From the NCBI GenBank assembly GCA_040954595.2, contig CM082578.2, forward strand, positions 16,926,001 through 16,990,000: a stretch of DNA of 64,000 bases, given 5' to 3'. A program made the translations under genes and the position numbers. Below, in pieces: positions 62,586-64,000 of the stretch; the first letter of the stretch is position 1; each line of letters starts with the position of its first letter. Source of the stretch: Balanoglossus misakiensis (taxonomy: Eukaryota > Hemichordata). Below the pieces are notes generated by a model. That model did not search any database and was not told the DNA's origin. It saw only the letters and a list, made by a program, of their open reading frames with translations.

Positions 62586-63568
62586 GCTATTTCACTGGAA
62601 AATCTTAACACTAATATCAGTATCTACTGGCATAGCACATACGTTAACAGGGAATGGACTAAGCATAGAATAGTTTACAGACACTGCCAAAGGTTCTATA
62701 GAGACTAATGTATGATTTGGATGAATACGACCATTCATGGACAGTCTCAATAATAATGAAACAACTAAATAACTAATACAATAATAAACTAACTCAAGTC
62801 AATATACAATATTTAACTTATAACTTAATATTTTTTTTTTTCAACAAGCGCTGACAATTTTTTTTTCACGTCGTTTGGAAAATAATGAACTGAAATTTAC
62901 AAAGAAAATTTATACTTCAGCACTTAACCAAAATATACTGTTGAAAGAAAATAATTTTTTTTTTTTTTTTAAAGCAGGCTAAAGGCAACAAAACATGGGT
63001 TTATATCCACATGGAGCCCACTTCAACAATTAAATCAAAGTCAAAACTACTTTGACAACATTGCATTATATAGACAATATTGAAATTTCTAAGAAAAATT
63101 TGCAAACATTACGTTACACCAGGTTCTACGGCGAATAACCAGAAAGTTCGTTTGCAATAAAATACCCAGTCCACAAGTTCAAGTCCGAAGTTATCACAGA
63201 TGGAAACTATGCGCCACGGACGGAATTTATGCGCACTGTCTATAGTTCGCACGGAATAACACTGTCAAGTTCTGGACACACAATACCTTGTATACCGCGA
63301 TGAACACTTCACACTAAACAGTTCCGGCCGGTAACAGTTCAGCGACTTCACCACTTGGCACTCTGCAGAGAATTTTCCTCGCCGTTGACGCTTGGACCTG
63401 GCTCCCGTCTGTCTGCAGTCCGGTTGGCTCCCCAAGGACGTCCAGCTCAGCGAAAGACACACCTGGTTGGGCGTTGTCCGTTGTCCAGACACTTCTGACC
63501 AGTTAAAACATGGCACTTGTCAGTATCATCCTCTCCGTCCCGAAACAAGAACTTGCGTAGGAATTGCC
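62586..63568 (-). other. 5' leader of the Gypsy element
   Basis: About 1 kb between primer site and gag, with several homopolymer runs of T and A (for example near 62830 and 62955). No ORF of note. It would hold the packaging signal, which cannot be located by eye. Confidence 0.6.
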
Positions 63569-63588
63569 AAATCCTGCCGACTACGCCA
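63569..63588 (-). promoter_or_regulatory. Primer-binding site, complementary to tRNA-Ser
   Basis: On the minus strand it reads TGGCGTAGTCGGCAGGATT, two bases inside the LTR. The plus-strand sequence tcctgccgactacgcca matches the 3' end of animal tRNA-Ser (AGA/UGA type), including CCA. Confidence 0.85.
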
Positions 63589-63590
63589 TT

Positions 63591-64000
63591 TGTCACGGTT
63601 GTCGCCGTTCATTCCAACATATTCACACCAAACAGGTTACGGGTAACAAAGACATAGGCCTTACATTTAATAACTGAAATGGAACAAATACATGTCAGTT
63701 CCAACGTGTGTGGCCGGTCTGGCTACAGAGGTGAACTGCTAAATTACACACATGTATGGGAGTTCACCTCCAACAGAATACACCAAAATTCATGCAAATG
63801 AAAAATATAGACATACAATTGGAAAATTGACGCAAGTTAAAGACACCAATTACTTGTGCTGAAATGAGTCGGTAGAATGCACCAAAATACAAAGCTTCAA
63901 GCAACAGGTAAGGTACAAGGAAACTAACCTGAAATGGAACAAATACATGTCAGTTCCAACGTGTGTGGCCGGTCTGGCTACAGAGGTGAACTGACCAATT
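63591..64000 (-). repeat. 5' LTR, first 410 of about 642 bp in window
   Basis: Matches 56174-56583 at a constant offset of 7417 with one visible difference (G at 56381, A at 63798). It is cut by the window edge. On the minus strand this is the 3' part of the 5' LTR. Confidence 0.95.

Larger units (their letters stand above)
56174..64000 (-). mobile_element. Ty3/Gypsy LTR retrotransposon, nearly complete, minus strand
   Basis: Order on the minus strand: 5' LTR (partly outside the window), primer site, 1-kb leader, gag, overlapping pol, 3' LTR. Internal length is about 6.8 kb; with two 642-bp LTRs the whole would be about 8.1 kb. Both reading frames are open and the LTRs differ at one base over 410, so it is a young and possibly still competent insertion. 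No env-like ORF is seen. The tRNA-Ser primer site and lack of env suggest the Mag group of metazoan Gypsy elements, which needs a reverse-transcriptase tree to confirm. It lies immediately upstream of the EEA1 exons in the same orientation, so presumably in an EEA1 intron. Confidence 0.95.

Overview
The window is metazoan nuclear DNA. Genes are split by GT-AG introns, promoters and poly(A) signals are eukaryotic, and the gene content is animal: ITIH heavy chain, Roco GTPase, EEA1, and a Ty3/Gypsy element with a PNMA-like Gag. The AT-rich, minisatellite-rich background with many TACATGTA-type palindromes fits a marine invertebrate. A deuterostome such as a lancelet or hemichordate is the best guess, but the sequence alone does not settle the species. 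One end is satellite DNA with a scaffold gap.

Layout. (1) 1-9602: about 109 copies of an 88-bp satellite with higher-order structure, ending in a 100-N gap (9603-9702). (2) 9.7-14.3 kb: accessory DNA with two minisatellites. One has a 169-bp period, and each unit carries a 96-nt exon-like cassette on the minus strand. The other has a ~130-bp period. (3) 15.28-16.96 kb, minus: a single-exon acyl-CoA synthetase related to ACSF2. (4) 17.64-18.09 kb: a long CATA/CAGA microsatellite. (5) 18.63-26.79 kb, plus: an 18-exon inter-alpha-trypsin inhibitor heavy chain (ITIH)-like gene of 940 codons. It has a TATA box, signal peptide, furin-type site, VIT and vWA domains, and a recently duplicated pair of mini-exons. 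(6) 28.65-48.89 kb, plus: a Roco-family gene (LRR, Roc GTPase, COR) of about 1145 codons. It has FBXL-like cysteine-containing leucine-rich repeats, no kinase, an alanine-rich tail and a C-terminal CaaX box. (7) 54.03-56.07 kb, minus: the last six coding exons of EEA1, ending in the FYVE finger. (8) 56.17 kb to the window end, minus: a nearly intact Ty3/Gypsy LTR retrotransposon lying upstream of the EEA1 exons, apparently inside an EEA1 intron.

The host genes do not form one pathway. ITIH is secreted matrix protein, the Roco protein is probably membrane-anchored signalling, EEA1 tethers early endosomes, and the synthetase activates fatty acids. The main leads are: the Roco protein with a predicted prenylated tail; the 169-bp repeat of phase-compatible exon cassettes; the mini-exon duplication in ITIH; and the Gypsy element, which has an RRM-plus-PNMA-like Gag, a canonical -1 slippery heptamer at the gag/pol overlap, a tRNA-Ser primer site and LTRs differing at one base in 410. 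All gene models were read by eye from splice sites and reading frame; no alignment was run.
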